The notes beneath the pieces are model-generated. The model worked only from the letters and a program-made list of their open reading frames with translations, did no database searches and was not told the origin of the DNA. From CAYXRK01 sp964467615 (lineage in GTDB: Bacteria > Hydrogenedentota > Hydrogenedentia > Hydrogenedentales > GCA-2746185), in assembly GCA_964467615.1 (NCBI GenBank), contig CAYXRK010000093.1, forward strand, positions 1-18,285: a stretch of 18,285 nt of DNA, in the 5' to 3' direction. Shown here one piece after another: positions 1-8,310 of this stretch. The position numbers and the translations under genes were made by a program. How positions within the stretch are numbered: position 1 is the first letter of the stretch; the number at the start of each line of letters is the position of its first letter.

Positions 1-777
1 GCCTTCTCCTTCGCCCTCACCTTCTCCTTCGCTGGGATTGCCGTTAAGGCTGAACCAAAAATCTTCCGTTTCGCCGTGACCCAGGCCAGCATCCGGACCG
101 CTCCCATCCCATCCATTCGACAGTCCGGTCAGGTCAATGGCGGCACGCGTGAGCGTGCCTCGAATCCACGTGGGAAACGCGAAGGCGAGGCTGTTGCCGT
201 AGCCGAACGGGCCGAATGCGAGTATGTCCGTGGTCCCTGGAGCGGTGCTGACCGGGGCGTCGATCACCACGTGCTCGGGAACAGTCTGGTTGGCCCACTT
301 GCCGTTTAAGTTAAAGTCCATCGCGACATTGAGGAAGCGCGCCACATTGGGCGCGTCCGGCGCTACCGTGACTTCATATATCGCCCAGGTCGGTATGGGC
401 ACGCCGATGGCAAGGAAGAAGAATCCGCGGAAACCGTCATCGAATGGATCGACGTCGACCTGGTTGCTGTCGTCCTCGGCGTCCACGAAATCGTTTGCGT
501 CGCCGAGCCATTCCTCCTCGATCGGATCATGATACGGGCCGGTGCGGCCGTCCACCGTGTTAGTCGTATTGAGGAGCGAGGGATACTGGCCGGACACCGG
601 TGACGCAACGTTCCCGGCCAATCCAAAATCGGCGTCCGACAAATCCGGCGCGTCGCCGAAGTCCCCGGGGACGGCCCCCTTCTGGGCCGAGAGAGCGGCG
701 TTGACGCCGAGCATCGAGACGACGCCGATGGCGCAACACGTGCCGAGAACGAGCTTCAGGTTTCTAGTCCAACGCAT
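1..777 (-). CDS. Secreted protein with GDAPD-type domain and Glu-Gly repeat linker (partial, C-terminus beyond window)
   Basis: The reading frame is open from the ATG at 777-775 to the window edge, giving 259 residues and no stop. GAGGAGG lies about 8 bases before the ATG and supports this start. Residues 1-31 look like a signal peptide: a basic start (MRWTRNLK), a hydrophobic stretch, then a likely cut after LSA. The mature part opens with DFGDAPD, followed by a YPSLL motif, GRTGPYH and an acidic run (DAEDDSNQVDVDPFDDG). This resembles the GDAPD/YPTLL/GARH modules of large secreted proteins from Planctomycetes-like bacteria and GEVED-type proteins. The visible end is five Glu-Gly pairs after NGNPS, a flexible linker that normally leads to another domain or a C-terminal sorting signal. 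The function is unknown; an exported surface or extracellular role is inferred from the layout. Confidence 0.8.
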   Translation of the reverse strand, partial: MRWTRNLKLVLGTCCAIGVVSMLGVNAALSAQKGAVPGDFGDAPDLSDADFGLAGNVASPVSGQYPSLLNTTNTVDGRTGPYHDPIEEEWLGDANDFVDAEDDSNQVDVDPFDDGFRGFFFLAIGVPIPTWAIYEVTVAPDAPNVARFLNVAMDFNLNGKWANQTVPEHVVIDAPVSTAPGTTDILAFGPFGYGNSLAFAFPTWIRGTLTRAAIDLTGLSNGWDGSGPDAGLGHGETEDFWFSLNGNPSEGEGEGEGEG

Positions 778-897
778 GACTCCAACCTCCTCGTTATGTA
801 GTGCTAATCCCGCTCTAGTTCGTACAGAGCACCCCTATTACGCAATCATTGCGTCAGCGTCCAGTTTTGATCAAAATTATCAGAAAAGCAAGTGCGC
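778..897. promoter_or_regulatory. Intergenic region with two perfect inverted repeats upstream of the Glu-Gly-linker gene
   Basis: This 120-base gap precedes the Glu-Gly-linker gene and follows the propeller gene, both on the minus strand. It is more AT-rich than its flanks. It holds ACGCAA-TCA-TTGCGT at 840-854 (6-bp arms, 3-base loop) and the uninterrupted 12-base palindrome TTTTGATCAAAA at 865-876. Either could be an operator or the remains of a terminator for the propeller gene. Neither has a U-tract in the right place for a classical terminator. I cannot fix a promoter here. Confidence 0.35.
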
Positions 898-2490
898 TTA
901 TTTGGGGGCGACTTTGTAAATCGCGTTTTCCAAGTCAGAAGACACGTAAACCTTTCCATATGAACCACTTGCGACGCCGGTCGGGACGTGGCTTGGTGGA
1001 GCTCCTGAGGGGCCCTTGAGCCCGATCGGTAGTTTTCCGGCGAGTTCGGCGATTTCGCCGGTTTCGGGATCTATCGAGATGAGCCGCTTCGCGCCCACCT
1101 CCGCGACCACGAGCTTGCCCGCATCGGACAGCGCGATTCCCTCTGGGTTTTTCAGACCCGTCGCTATGTCCTTCGTAACGCCCGTGGCCACGTCGACGCG
1201 CGTGATTCGGTCCGTTCGCGTGACGTAAACCTCGTCGGATTTTCCGAGGACCATCGCGACCGCTCCGGCAAGCCCGTTTGACACGACCTTCCTGTTGGTC
1301 TTCTCTTCGCCCGACGCCCGGAGCAGTCGTCCGCCCGCCTGTAAGACGAGCCAGTCACCCTCGGGAAGCTCGACCGCGTCCATCGGAGCGCCAAATCCGT
1401 GCGCGATAAGTTGGCTTTCGCCTGTCGCACGGTCTAACTGCTGGACGGTCGCCGAGAACCAACTAACGGCGAGGATGTGATCGTCGCTGACGGAGATGCC
1501 GATCGGGTTCTCGAGTTCGTCGGAGTAGTTTCGTTTCTCCCACAGGACTGCGCCGGTGTCCCCGTCTATCGCCTTCAATGCGAAAACTTCGCTGAGGTAG
1601 ATCGTGTCGTGGCCGTCATCGGAACGCACATCGATATCCGCGGGCGCGGACAGAGCGCTCCACTTGACCTTTCGCTCCTTCCCAGTGTTTTTGTCGATCT
1701 CGTATATGGCGTTGTTTGGAATTACCGTAACGAAGAGACGATCTTTCGAATCGAACGCGAGGTTGTCCATCGCGGTCTGGAAATGCGAGACGAGTTTTTT
1801 TTCGCCGGACTTTACATCGATTTGAAATATGTCGCCGGCCTTCGTATCGAGCGCCCAGAGATTTCCTTCCGAGTCGAAATTGACGGCCGCCGGAGTTTTG
1901 AACCCATCGGCGACGACGGTCAGCTCGGCGCTGTCCACGTCGATCTTGACGACTTGCCCGCGAAACCACAACGGCCCGTAGAGCAAGCCGTCGGGACCGA
2001 AGTCGAAACCATTCAGACCGCCGATGTTCTCGAGAATTTTGCGCAGCGGTTTCTTGCCAGCGGGATCGACTTCGTACAACGCGTCTCCGAGGAAGACCTG
2101 TGTCGCGAACAAACGGCCATCTTGATTGAACGCGACCGAGTTGATGCCCGGAAGCCCGGACGCGAGCTGCCGTATCGGACCATCTTCACCGGTCCGCGCG
2201 CGCAATATACCGGACATGAAGGAGGTCCAGACGAGCGTACCGTCCGCCCCAAATTCGAGATCATCCGCCATGCCCTCAAGCGGGCCGATGTAGGTTTCGG
2301 AATCGCCCGTTTCCGGATCGACGCGATATATCGAGGCGCCTACAACGCTGCCCACATACATGTGGTCGTCAGAGTCGAACGCGATGCCGTGAATTCCATT
2401 GAAACCGTGGCCTGGCACGAGCACGTCCACCGTGTAGTCGGCGGCAAAGGCGAAGGAGCAGCAGAACAGCGAGAGGAATAGTCGATTCAT
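898..2490 (-). CDS. Secreted SMP-30/NHL-type beta-propeller protein
   Basis: The protein is 530 residues from the ATG at 2490-2488. An in-frame start at 2517 exists, but the inner ATG is preferred because it gives a clean signal peptide (MNRLFLSLFCCSFAFA) and has AAAGGA about 9 bases upstream. The mature protein is a run of units of roughly 40-45 residues with the pattern hydrophobic-F-D-x-D/E-G-x-L-h-V, then a short turn and I-Y-x-I/V-D-x-x-T-G, for example GIAFDSDDHMYVG and AIYEIDKNTG. I count about twelve units, which would suit two six-bladed propellers. SMP-30/gluconolactonase and NHL families share this fold. No catalytic metal site can be assigned by eye, so lactonase activity is not claimed; ligand binding or an extracellular role is equally possible. 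It lies 52 bases after the SGNH gene on the same strand and may be co-transcribed with it. Confidence 0.8.
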   Translation of the reverse strand: MNRLFLSLFCCSFAFAADYTVDVLVPGHGFNGIHGIAFDSDDHMYVGSVVGASIYRVDPETGDSETYIGPLEGMADDLEFGADGTLVWTSFMSGILRARTGEDGPIRQLASGLPGINSVAFNQDGRLFATQVFLGDALYEVDPAGKKPLRKILENIGGLNGFDFGPDGLLYGPLWFRGQVVKIDVDSAELTVVADGFKTPAAVNFDSEGNLWALDTKAGDIFQIDVKSGEKKLVSHFQTAMDNLAFDSKDRLFVTVIPNNAIYEIDKNTGKERKVKWSALSAPADIDVRSDDGHDTIYLSEVFALKAIDGDTGAVLWEKRNYSDELENPIGISVSDDHILAVSWFSATVQQLDRATGESQLIAHGFGAPMDAVELPEGDWLVLQAGGRLLRASGEEKTNRKVVSNGLAGAVAMVLGKSDEVYVTRTDRITRVDVATGVTKDIATGLKNPEGIALSDAGKLVVAEVGAKRLISIDPETGEIAELAGKLPIGLKGPSGAPPSHVPTGVASGSYGKVYVSSDLENAIYKVAPK

Positions 2491-2542
2491 GGGGGAGTTC
2501 CTTTCGATTGCGGGCATGGTAACAGAACACGCCGCGCCCCGC

Positions 2543-3808
2543 TTAGGGACCAGAGACTGTGGCGTCGCGCAATGCCCCGATCAGGATATCGATGAGCTGT
2601 TGGTTTGCCTCGGGCGTAAGATGGCAGGGATCGACAAAGTTCCCGGGCCGCTCGAGCGGTGATGTGTCGACGAAGTGAAAGCGGCCCGACAGTTCCTCGA
2701 TGACGCGGTTGTGCGCCTGGATTCCCTTGCGGACGTTTTCGGCGAGACCCCACTGCTCGGTATAGCGGTTGGCTTGGTCGTCGGTCCATGCCAATTTGCC
2801 GTTCGCCCATTGATCGAGGCGTGGATCGTAGATGTAGTGCGGGACGATGAGCTTCGCGCCGTGTTGTTCGCAGAGATCAGCGATGCTCGTTAGGTTTAGG
2901 CGATACGACTCAGCGGACTTGATTTCGCCGCCGAAGCGCAACCAGTCCTCTCGCGGAAAGGCGAGGTGAAGGAGGCCGCGCCCGAACATGCGGGTCGAGC
3001 CGAGGTCGCTCGCGAGTTCGTAGGCGCGATAGAAGAGCGACGAATGCAGCAGCGCCCGCAGCCACGGCTTGCGGCCGCTGAACACCGTATTGACGCGCCT
3101 GTAGAAGAAGTAGTGGTTGTACTCAAGATCAAACCGATCCGGCGGCACATTATTCGCCCGCACGTCGTTGATTGCCTCGTAGAAAATGACGTAGTCAAAG
3201 CGATAGCCGTGTTCGAGCGCCCATTCCAATTTCGTCCGCGCATCGAGCGACGAGTGCGCGGTTTGCGCGAGGTTGTAGACGTGGGCCGGAGGGTCGAACG
3301 CGGACTCGATTCGGCCGTCGAGGCCCGCGAAATAGAGGACCGAACCACCGATAAGGAGCACATGAGCGCCCTCATCGGTGTAGTCCCGGAATTGTTCGTG
3401 GAGTGGGGGATAGACGAGTTCCTCGAGCGAGTACGTAATCGGGAAGCCGCGTTGGGCCGCGTAGATATATCGGCTCGCGAATTCGAGCAGACCAAGGCAG
3501 ACAAAGGTGACGACCATCAGCAGCGCAAATTCGCGTGATCGGTTCTTGAGGACCCATTTCGGATTCAGGCAGTCTCGGGCGTCGTATACAACGCGCGGAC
3601 GCAGTAGGAGAAAGCAGCCAACGGCGACGCAGATAGTTCCCAAGAGCGCGAGGAGCGGTTGTTCGTTAAGCGCGGAACGAACCGGCGTATCGCCGCCGCG
3701 ACCAGTGTACAGTTTCGCTATGACGTAGGGCGTAAGCACCGCGGAGCAGCCGGCGATGGTTGCGCCAAGTAACCGAAGAAGTAGAACGATGCGGTGTGGA
3801 GCGGGCAT
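2543..3808 (-). CDS. Membrane-anchored SGNH/GDSL-hydrolase-like protein
   Basis: The protein has 421 residues. The N-terminal third has three hydrophobic segments at about 8-30, 50-68 and 94-111, so it is an inner-membrane protein. The rest reads as an SGNH hydrolase fold. Block I is LLIGGSVLYF with Ser156 as the likely nucleophile. Block III is EAINDVR with Asn214. Block V is DPCHLTPE with Asp393 and His396 as the rest of the triad. Block I is GGS rather than GDS, as is common in divergent SGNH proteins that act on sugars or cell-wall polymers. Substrate is unknown; esterase or O-acetyl-group chemistry on an envelope glycan is the usual role of such membrane forms and is inference here. No strong Shine-Dalgarno precedes the ATG at 3808-3806, so the exact start is less certain. 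It is divergent from ribulokinase. Confidence 0.75.
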   Translation of the reverse strand: MPAPHRIVLLLRLLGATIAGCSAVLTPYVIAKLYTGRGGDTPVRSALNEQPLLALLGTICVAVGCFLLLRPRVVYDARDCLNPKWVLKNRSREFALLMVVTFVCLGLLEFASRYIYAAQRGFPITYSLEELVYPPLHEQFRDYTDEGAHVLLIGGSVLYFAGLDGRIESAFDPPAHVYNLAQTAHSSLDARTKLEWALEHGYRFDYVIFYEAINDVRANNVPPDRFDLEYNHYFFYRRVNTVFSGRKPWLRALLHSSLFYRAYELASDLGSTRMFGRGLLHLAFPREDWLRFGGEIKSAESYRLNLTSIADLCEQHGAKLIVPHYIYDPRLDQWANGKLAWTDDQANRYTEQWGLAENVRKGIQAHNRVIEELSGRFHFVDTSPLERPGNFVDPCHLTPEANQQLIDILIGALRDATVSGP

Positions 3809-3912
3809 GGGAGCGTGAGGATCGCACGGCCCGTGTGTCCGGCGCTAGTCAGTCTCTACCGCCTCTGCTATCATGCGTTCGTTAATTTTCTTGCGAGTTG
3901 GAAGGGTCCTGT
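3809..3912. promoter_or_regulatory. Divergent intergenic region between the SGNH gene and ribulokinase
   Basis: These 104 bases must hold the start signals of two divergent genes. On the plus strand a TATCAT hexamer at 3869-3874 lies 17 bases after TAGTCA at 3846-3851, a weak sigma70-like pair for ribulokinase. I see no clear inverted repeat that would mark an AraR- or AraC-type operator. Confidence 0.2.
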
Positions 3913-5586
3913 ATGTCTCGAAAGTATGTGCTCGGATTGGACTTCGGCACCGAATCGGGCCGCGCGTTATTGGTCGCGACAGACAACGGGGAAGAACTCG
4001 CCACTGCCGTGATGAACTATCCGCACGGCGTCATCGATCATGAATTGCCTGGGACGGGAAAACGTCTCGACCCGGAATGGGCGTTGCAGCATCCGCAAGA
4101 TTACCTCGGCGTGATGGAAGCCGTCGTGAAGGAGGCCGTCGCGAAATCGGGCGTTCGGGGCGAGGACATCGTCGGCATCGGCGTGGATTTCACCGCCTGC
4201 ACGATGATGCCGATCGACGCGGCGAACACGCCGCTCTGTTTGAAGGACGAATTCAAGGCGAATCCGAGCGCGTGGGTGAAACTGTGGAAGCACCACGCAT
4301 CGCAGCCCGAGGCCGACCGAATCAACGAAGTCGCGGCGGCGCGGGGTGAGACGTTTCTCGCCCGCTACGGCGGCAAGGTGTCGAGCGAATGGTTTTTCCC
4401 AAAAGCGTTGCAGACGCTCAACGAAGCGCCCGAAGTCTACGCCGCCGCGGACCGGTTCATCGAGGCGGGCGATTGGATCGTGCTCCAGTTGACCGGCATC
4501 GAAAAGCGAAACGCCTGCGCCGCCGGCTACAAAGGCATGTGGGACGGTTCCTTTCCCTCGAAGGAATTCCTCCGAGTGCTCGATCCCCGATTCGAGAACA
4601 TCGTCGCCGAGAAAATGAGGACGGACATTGTTCCGACCGGAACACGCGTCGGGAATCTGCTCCCCGAAATTGCGAAGCGTCTGGGCCTGCGGCCCGACAC
4701 CGCGGTCGCCGCCGCCGGAATCGACGCGCATGTCGCGGTGCCGGGGGCGTCCGTAACGGGGCCCGGCAAGATGGTCATGATCATGGGCACCAGCCTGTGC
4801 CACATGGTCAACAGCACCAGCGGCGCGCCGATCGCCGGCACTTCGGGCGTAGTGCGGGACGGCATTCTTCCCGGCTACTTCGGATACGAAGCGGGGCAGA
4901 GCGCGGTCGGCGATATCTTTGCGTGGTTCGTGAAGTCCTGCGTGCCCGGCGCGATCACGGACCTCGCCAAGCAACAGAACACGGACGTACACGGCCTGCT
5001 GAGTTGTAAGGCCGCGGGACTGAAACCGGGCGAGTCGGGCGTGTTGTGTTTGGATTGGTGGAACGGAAACCGCTCGGTCCTCGAGAACGCCGATTTGTCC
5101 GGGTTGATGGTCGGCATGACGCTGACGACGCAGCCGCATGAACTGTACCGCGCGGTGCTCGAATCGACGGCGTTCGGCACGTACAAGATCATCGAAACCC
5201 TCGATCAGGGCGGGTGCCGCGTGGACGAACTTTTTGCGTGCGGCGGGTTGTCTGTGAACGCGCCATTCCTGATGCAGATTTTTGCGGACGTGACCAACCG
5301 CGAAATCAAGGTCGCGGCGAGTGACCAGACCGTCGCGCTGGGGTCGGCGATGTGGGGCGCGGTCGCGGCGGGGAAATCGGCCGGTGGGCACGACTCGATC
5401 AGTGCGGCAGCCAAGTCAATGGCGCGGTTGCGCGACAAATCGTACAAACCCGATCCGGCCGCGCACGCCGTTTATGCGAAGTTGTACGCCGAGTACGAAC
5501 GCTTGCACGATCATTTCGGGCGCGGCGGGCACGATGTGATGAAGACGCTCAAGGCGCTGAAGCGTTCGGCAAGAGGAAAAGCGTAA
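3913..5586 (+). CDS. araB: Ribulokinase (FGGY family)
   Basis: The 557-residue protein matches bacterial AraB in length (about 560) and in motifs along its whole sequence. The N-terminal nucleotide-binding motif is GLDFGTESGR at residues 8-17. DFTAC follows at about 92, GTSLCH at 292-297, GYEAGQSAVGDIF at 324-336, then LDWWNGNRS and FACGGLSVNAPF in the C-terminal actin-like half. AraB phosphorylates L-ribulose to L-ribulose 5-phosphate with ATP in L-arabinose breakdown, in the cytoplasm. An in-frame TTG at 3898 would add five residues, but the ATG at 3913 has GGAAGG about 8 bases upstream and begins at the conserved N-terminus. No araA, araD, transporter or regulator is in the window, so the rest of the pathway must be elsewhere. 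Another ketopentose or polyol substrate is possible, but the AraB-specific motifs favour ribulokinase. Confidence 0.92.
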   Translation: MSRKYVLGLDFGTESGRALLVATDNGEELATAVMNYPHGVIDHELPGTGKRLDPEWALQHPQDYLGVMEAVVKEAVAKSGVRGEDIVGIGVDFTACTMMPIDAANTPLCLKDEFKANPSAWVKLWKHHASQPEADRINEVAAARGETFLARYGGKVSSEWFFPKALQTLNEAPEVYAAADRFIEAGDWIVLQLTGIEKRNACAAGYKGMWDGSFPSKEFLRVLDPRFENIVAEKMRTDIVPTGTRVGNLLPEIAKRLGLRPDTAVAAAGIDAHVAVPGASVTGPGKMVMIMGTSLCHMVNSTSGAPIAGTSGVVRDGILPGYFGYEAGQSAVGDIFAWFVKSCVPGAITDLAKQQNTDVHGLLSCKAAGLKPGESGVLCLDWWNGNRSVLENADLSGLMVGMTLTTQPHELYRAVLESTAFGTYKIIETLDQGGCRVDELFACGGLSVNAPFLMQIFADVTNREIKVAASDQTVALGSAMWGAVAAGKSAGGHDSISAAAKSMARLRDKSYKPDPAAHAVYAKLYAEYERLHDHFGRGGHDVMKTLKALKRSARGKA

Positions 5587-5671
5587 TGATCGTGCCAACG
5601 CCGCTTCTCGTACCGCAATTGTTCACGCTACACTACTATATGTCAGTCATTATATTTAGGTTTGCATCCCA

Positions 5672-6883
5672 ATGACGCACGAAACCAAAGGCCGCAGCCC
5701 GTTTTATCCGATGCAGCCGGTGCCCGTCGAGCTTTTTGTGGGCCGAGGCGACCAAATCCGGCACATCATGCAGCGAGCGGCCGGGCAGGTGGCGTTGGGC
5801 AAACCAATCGCCGTTTACATCTCGGGTGAGTATGGGATCGGCAAGAGTTCATTGGCGCGCTACGTGCAGCTAAGCGCCGAGCGCGAGTACGGTTTGTTAG
5901 GCATATACGCGACGCTGGGCGGAGTTGGCAATCTGGATGACGTTGGCGCCGCGATTCTCGGCGCCACGGTCCAATCGGGCACATTGCTTCCCAAGGCGGG
6001 GGAGCACATTCGTAACTGGCTTGCGCGATACGTCGGCGATCAATCCGTGTTCGGGATCACGCTAAAAGCGTCTGCGCTCAAACAGGACGGACCGAACATT
6101 GCGCAAGGGCCGCTCCCGTTTCTTCGCGAGGTCTACGAAAAGGCCCACGCTGCCGGGGTCAAGGGCATCTTTCTGGTAATGGACGAGATCAACGGCATCG
6201 CGTCCCAGCCTCTCTTCGCGCACTTTCTCAAGGATATCGTTGATTCAAATGCGCTGTCGCGATCGCCTGTCCCGCTGTTGCTGATGCTCTGTGGCACGGA
6301 AGAACGCCGGCGCCAAATCATTACGAACCACATACCCGTCGAGCGAATCTTCGATGTCGTCCCGATCGAGCCGTTAGGAGATCAGGAGATTAGGCGGTTT
6401 TTCGAACAGGCATTCGCGGAAACGAATATGACCATTGAATCCGGCGCGATGGACGTGTTCATTAAGTACTCAGCCGGATTCCCAAGGCTTATGCACTTGC
6501 TTGGCGAAAGCGCCTACTGGATGGATGAAGACGGAGTCGTATCCGAGTCGGACGCGTTGCGTGCCGCAATGCAGGCGGCCGAAGACATCGGAAGAAAGTA
6601 CGTTGACGCGCAGGTGTACCAGGCCCTTCGGAGTAAAGACTACAAATCGATCCTGCGCAAGATTGCGCGTAGTGGTCTCGATATGACGTTCAGGAAGAGC
6701 GAACTATCGAAGGGACTGACGGAGACGGAGAAACGGAAGTTGAACAACTTTCTGCAACGCATGAAGAAGCTGAACGTCATTCGTTCCGGCGACGATAAGG
6801 GCGAGTATGAATTTCTAAGCCGTATGGTCCATCTGTACATTTGGATAAAGGAAACGGCCGCAATCGATGCGCGCAACGCATGA
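5672..6883 (+). CDS. ORC1/CDC6-like AAA+ ATPase with C-terminal winged-helix-like region
   Basis: The 403-residue protein begins with FVGR at 22-25, the usual opening of Orc/AAA_16-type ATPases. Walker A is GEYGIGKS at residues 52-59 and Walker B is IFLVMDE ending at 172. A sensor-1-like strand ends in CGTEERRR (207-214), and sensor 2 is GFPRLMHLLG at 269-278, close to CDC6/ORC proteins. Residues about 315-395 are helical and basic (FRKSELSKGLTETEKRKL, then a strand pair around 370-382) and fit a winged helix that could bind DNA or a partner. Such stand-alone ATPases occur in bacterial accessory regions with mostly unknown roles, including suspected defence functions. There is no signal peptide, so it is cytoplasmic. 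Translation start support is weak (AGG about 11 bases upstream). It lies 85 bases after araB and 60 bases before rimB; functional linkage to either is unproven. Confidence 0.8.
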   Translation: MTHETKGRSPFYPMQPVPVELFVGRGDQIRHIMQRAAGQVALGKPIAVYISGEYGIGKSSLARYVQLSAEREYGLLGIYATLGGVGNLDDVGAAILGATVQSGTLLPKAGEHIRNWLARYVGDQSVFGITLKASALKQDGPNIAQGPLPFLREVYEKAHAAGVKGIFLVMDEINGIASQPLFAHFLKDIVDSNALSRSPVPLLLMLCGTEERRRQIITNHIPVERIFDVVPIEPLGDQEIRRFFEQAFAETNMTIESGAMDVFIKYSAGFPRLMHLLGESAYWMDEDGVVSESDALRAAMQAAEDIGRKYVDAQVYQALRSKDYKSILRKIARSGLDMTFRKSELSKGLTETEKRKLNNFLQRMKKLNVIRSGDDKGEYEFLSRMVHLYIWIKETAAIDARNA

Positions 6884-6943
6884 AATGCCGCCCAGCTGCG
6901 AAAGGTAATTTGCTGCTATGGACATTCGGAAGGCGTACACTTT

Positions 6944-7408
6944 GTGATTGTCGGCTGGCGAGAATGGGGGGCGATGCCCGATCTGGGCATCCCGGCCATT
7001 AAAGTAAAAGTGGATACGGGGGCGCGTTCATCGGCGTTGCACGCATTCAGCATTCAACCCTTCCGCCGCGGCGGGCGCGATCGCGTGAGGTTCCGGCTGC
7101 ACCCGATCCAGCGCCGCTCGGACATTGAGATCGCGTGCGAAGCGGACGTGCTGGATCAACGCGCCGTGACCGACTCCGGCGGCCACAGGGAAAAGCGGTT
7201 CGTGATCGAAGTCAACTTCGCGCTCGGGGGAGAAACCTGGCCGATCGAGTTGACGCTCTCGCACCGTGAGCCGATGATGTTTCGCATGTTGCTCGGCCGG
7301 ACCGCGATGGACGGCCGCATAACCGTTGACCCCTCGAGGTCGTTTCTCGCGTCGCCCCGAGTGATCAAGCCCGCAAAGTTGTACGCCGCAATCAAGGAAA
7401 AGCGATGA
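6944..7408 (+). CDS. rimB: RimB-like retropepsin-type protease (PF05618 'ATP-dependent zinc protease' family)
   Basis: The 154-residue protein opens with IVGWREW and LPAIK-like residues, then VDTGARSSALHA at about 23-34, the diagnostic signature of the family that accompanies RimK. Asp24 in DTGA is the expected aspartic-protease-type catalytic residue. Despite the older zinc-protease name, the fold is regarded as retropepsin-like. A second conserved block is FRMLLGRTAMDG in the C-terminal third, and the protein ends soon after, a normal length. I use the GTG at 6944 because homologues begin at this point and GGAAGG lies about 10 bases upstream. Its stop overlaps the RimK start (ATGA at 7405-7408), so the two are translationally coupled. 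In Pseudomonas a RimB protein removes or trims glutamates added by RimK; the same job is inferred here from the pairing. Confidence 0.88.
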   Translation: MIVGWREWGAMPDLGIPAIKVKVDTGARSSALHAFSIQPFRRGGRDRVRFRLHPIQRRSDIEIACEADVLDQRAVTDSGGHREKRFVIEVNFALGGETWPIELTLSHREPMMFRMLLGRTAMDGRITVDPSRSFLASPRVIKPAKLYAAIKEKR

Positions 7409-8310
7409 GGATCGGTATTCTTTCCACCAGCCCCAAAATCCATTCGACGCACCGGCTCACCGAGGCGGCCAAGGCGCGGGGCCACGAGGTCAGCGTGATC
7501 AATCACCGCCGCTGCTACATGAACATTGCGTCGATGAAGCCGTCGGTCCACTACAAGGGGCAGGAAATCTCCGGTCTTGACGCCGTCATTCCGCGCATCG
7601 GCGCCTCGATTACGTTCTACGGCACCGCCGTGCTGCGCCAATTCGAAATGATGGGCGTGTATCCGCTGAACGAGTCCGTGGCGATATCGCGCTCGCGGGA
7701 CAAGCTGCGCTCGCTGCAACTGCTCGCGCGAAAGGGAATCGGCCTCCCGGTAACGGGATTCGCGCGCGAGCCGGACGACATTAAAGACCTCATCGAAATG
7801 GTCGGCGGAGCGCCGCTGGTCGTAAAGCTGGTCGAGGGCACGCAGGGCATGGGCGTCGTCCTCGCGGAAACCGCGAACGCCGCGGAGAGCGTCATCCAGG
7901 CGTTCTACGGCCTCGACGCGAACATCCTCGTCCAGGAGTTCATCCACGAAGCCGAGGGCGGCGACATCCGGTGCTTCGTGATCGGCGACAAGGTCGTCGG
8001 CGCGATGAAGCGCCAAGCCAAAGAGGGCGAGTTCCGATCCAATCTGCATCGCGGCGGTCAAGCCACACCCATCAAGATCACGCCCGAGGAACGCTCGACG
8101 GCGAAGCGCGCCGCCCAGATCATGGGACTGAACGTCGCGGGCGTGGACATTCTCCGTTCGAACCACGGCCCCGTGGTGCTCGAAGTGAATTCGTCGCCCG
8201 GCCTGCGCGGTATCGAAGCGGCCACCGGCAAAGACATCGCGGGCCTCATCATCGAGTTCATCGAGAAAGAAGCCAAGCACGGCAAGACCCGCACCCGCGG
8301 CCAGGGGTAG
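7405..8310 (+). CDS. rimK: RimK, ribosomal protein S6 modification ATP-grasp glutamate ligase
   Basis: The 301-residue protein is collinear with E. coli RimK (300 residues). Conserved stretches include SVHYKG, VIPRIGASITFYGTAVLRQF, PLNESVAI, SRDKLRSLQLLA and GAPLVVKLVEGTQGMGVVLAET. Lys141 and the glycine-rich loop 144-151 bind ATP. Asp248, Glu260 and Asn262 (VDIL and LEVNSSPGLRGIE) are the expected magnesium ligands. RimK adds glutamates to the C-terminus of ribosomal protein S6 and can make short poly-glutamate chains, which in Pseudomonas changes ribosome output and behaviour. It overlaps rimB by four bases (ATGA). I see no rimA-like EAL gene in the window. The C-terminal tail is basic (KHGKTRTRGQG), unlike E. 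coli. Which protein is glutamylated in this organism is not shown by the sequence. Confidence 0.93.
   Translation: MRIGILSTSPKIHSTHRLTEAAKARGHEVSVINHRRCYMNIASMKPSVHYKGQEISGLDAVIPRIGASITFYGTAVLRQFEMMGVYPLNESVAISRSRDKLRSLQLLARKGIGLPVTGFAREPDDIKDLIEMVGGAPLVVKLVEGTQGMGVVLAETANAAESVIQAFYGLDANILVQEFIHEAEGGDIRCFVIGDKVVGAMKRQAKEGEFRSNLHRGGQATPIKITPEERSTAKRAAQIMGLNVAGVDILRSNHGPVVLEVNSSPGLRGIEAATGKDIAGLIIEFIEKEAKHGKTRTRGQG

Noticed and set aside
1477..2481. 334-codon open frame on the plus strand opposite the propeller gene.
   Set aside because: The opposite strand has signal peptide, repeats and a ribosome site. This frame shows none.
3967..5391. 474-codon open frame on the minus strand opposite ribulokinase.
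   Set aside because: It is a GC-rich antisense shadow. The translation is Arg- and His-rich with no family motif, and the plus-strand protein is a full-length ribulokinase.
7156..8280. 374-codon open frame on the minus strand opposite rimB-rimK.
   Set aside because: It is the antisense of two confidently recognised genes and has a low-complexity Asp/His/Arg-rich translation.
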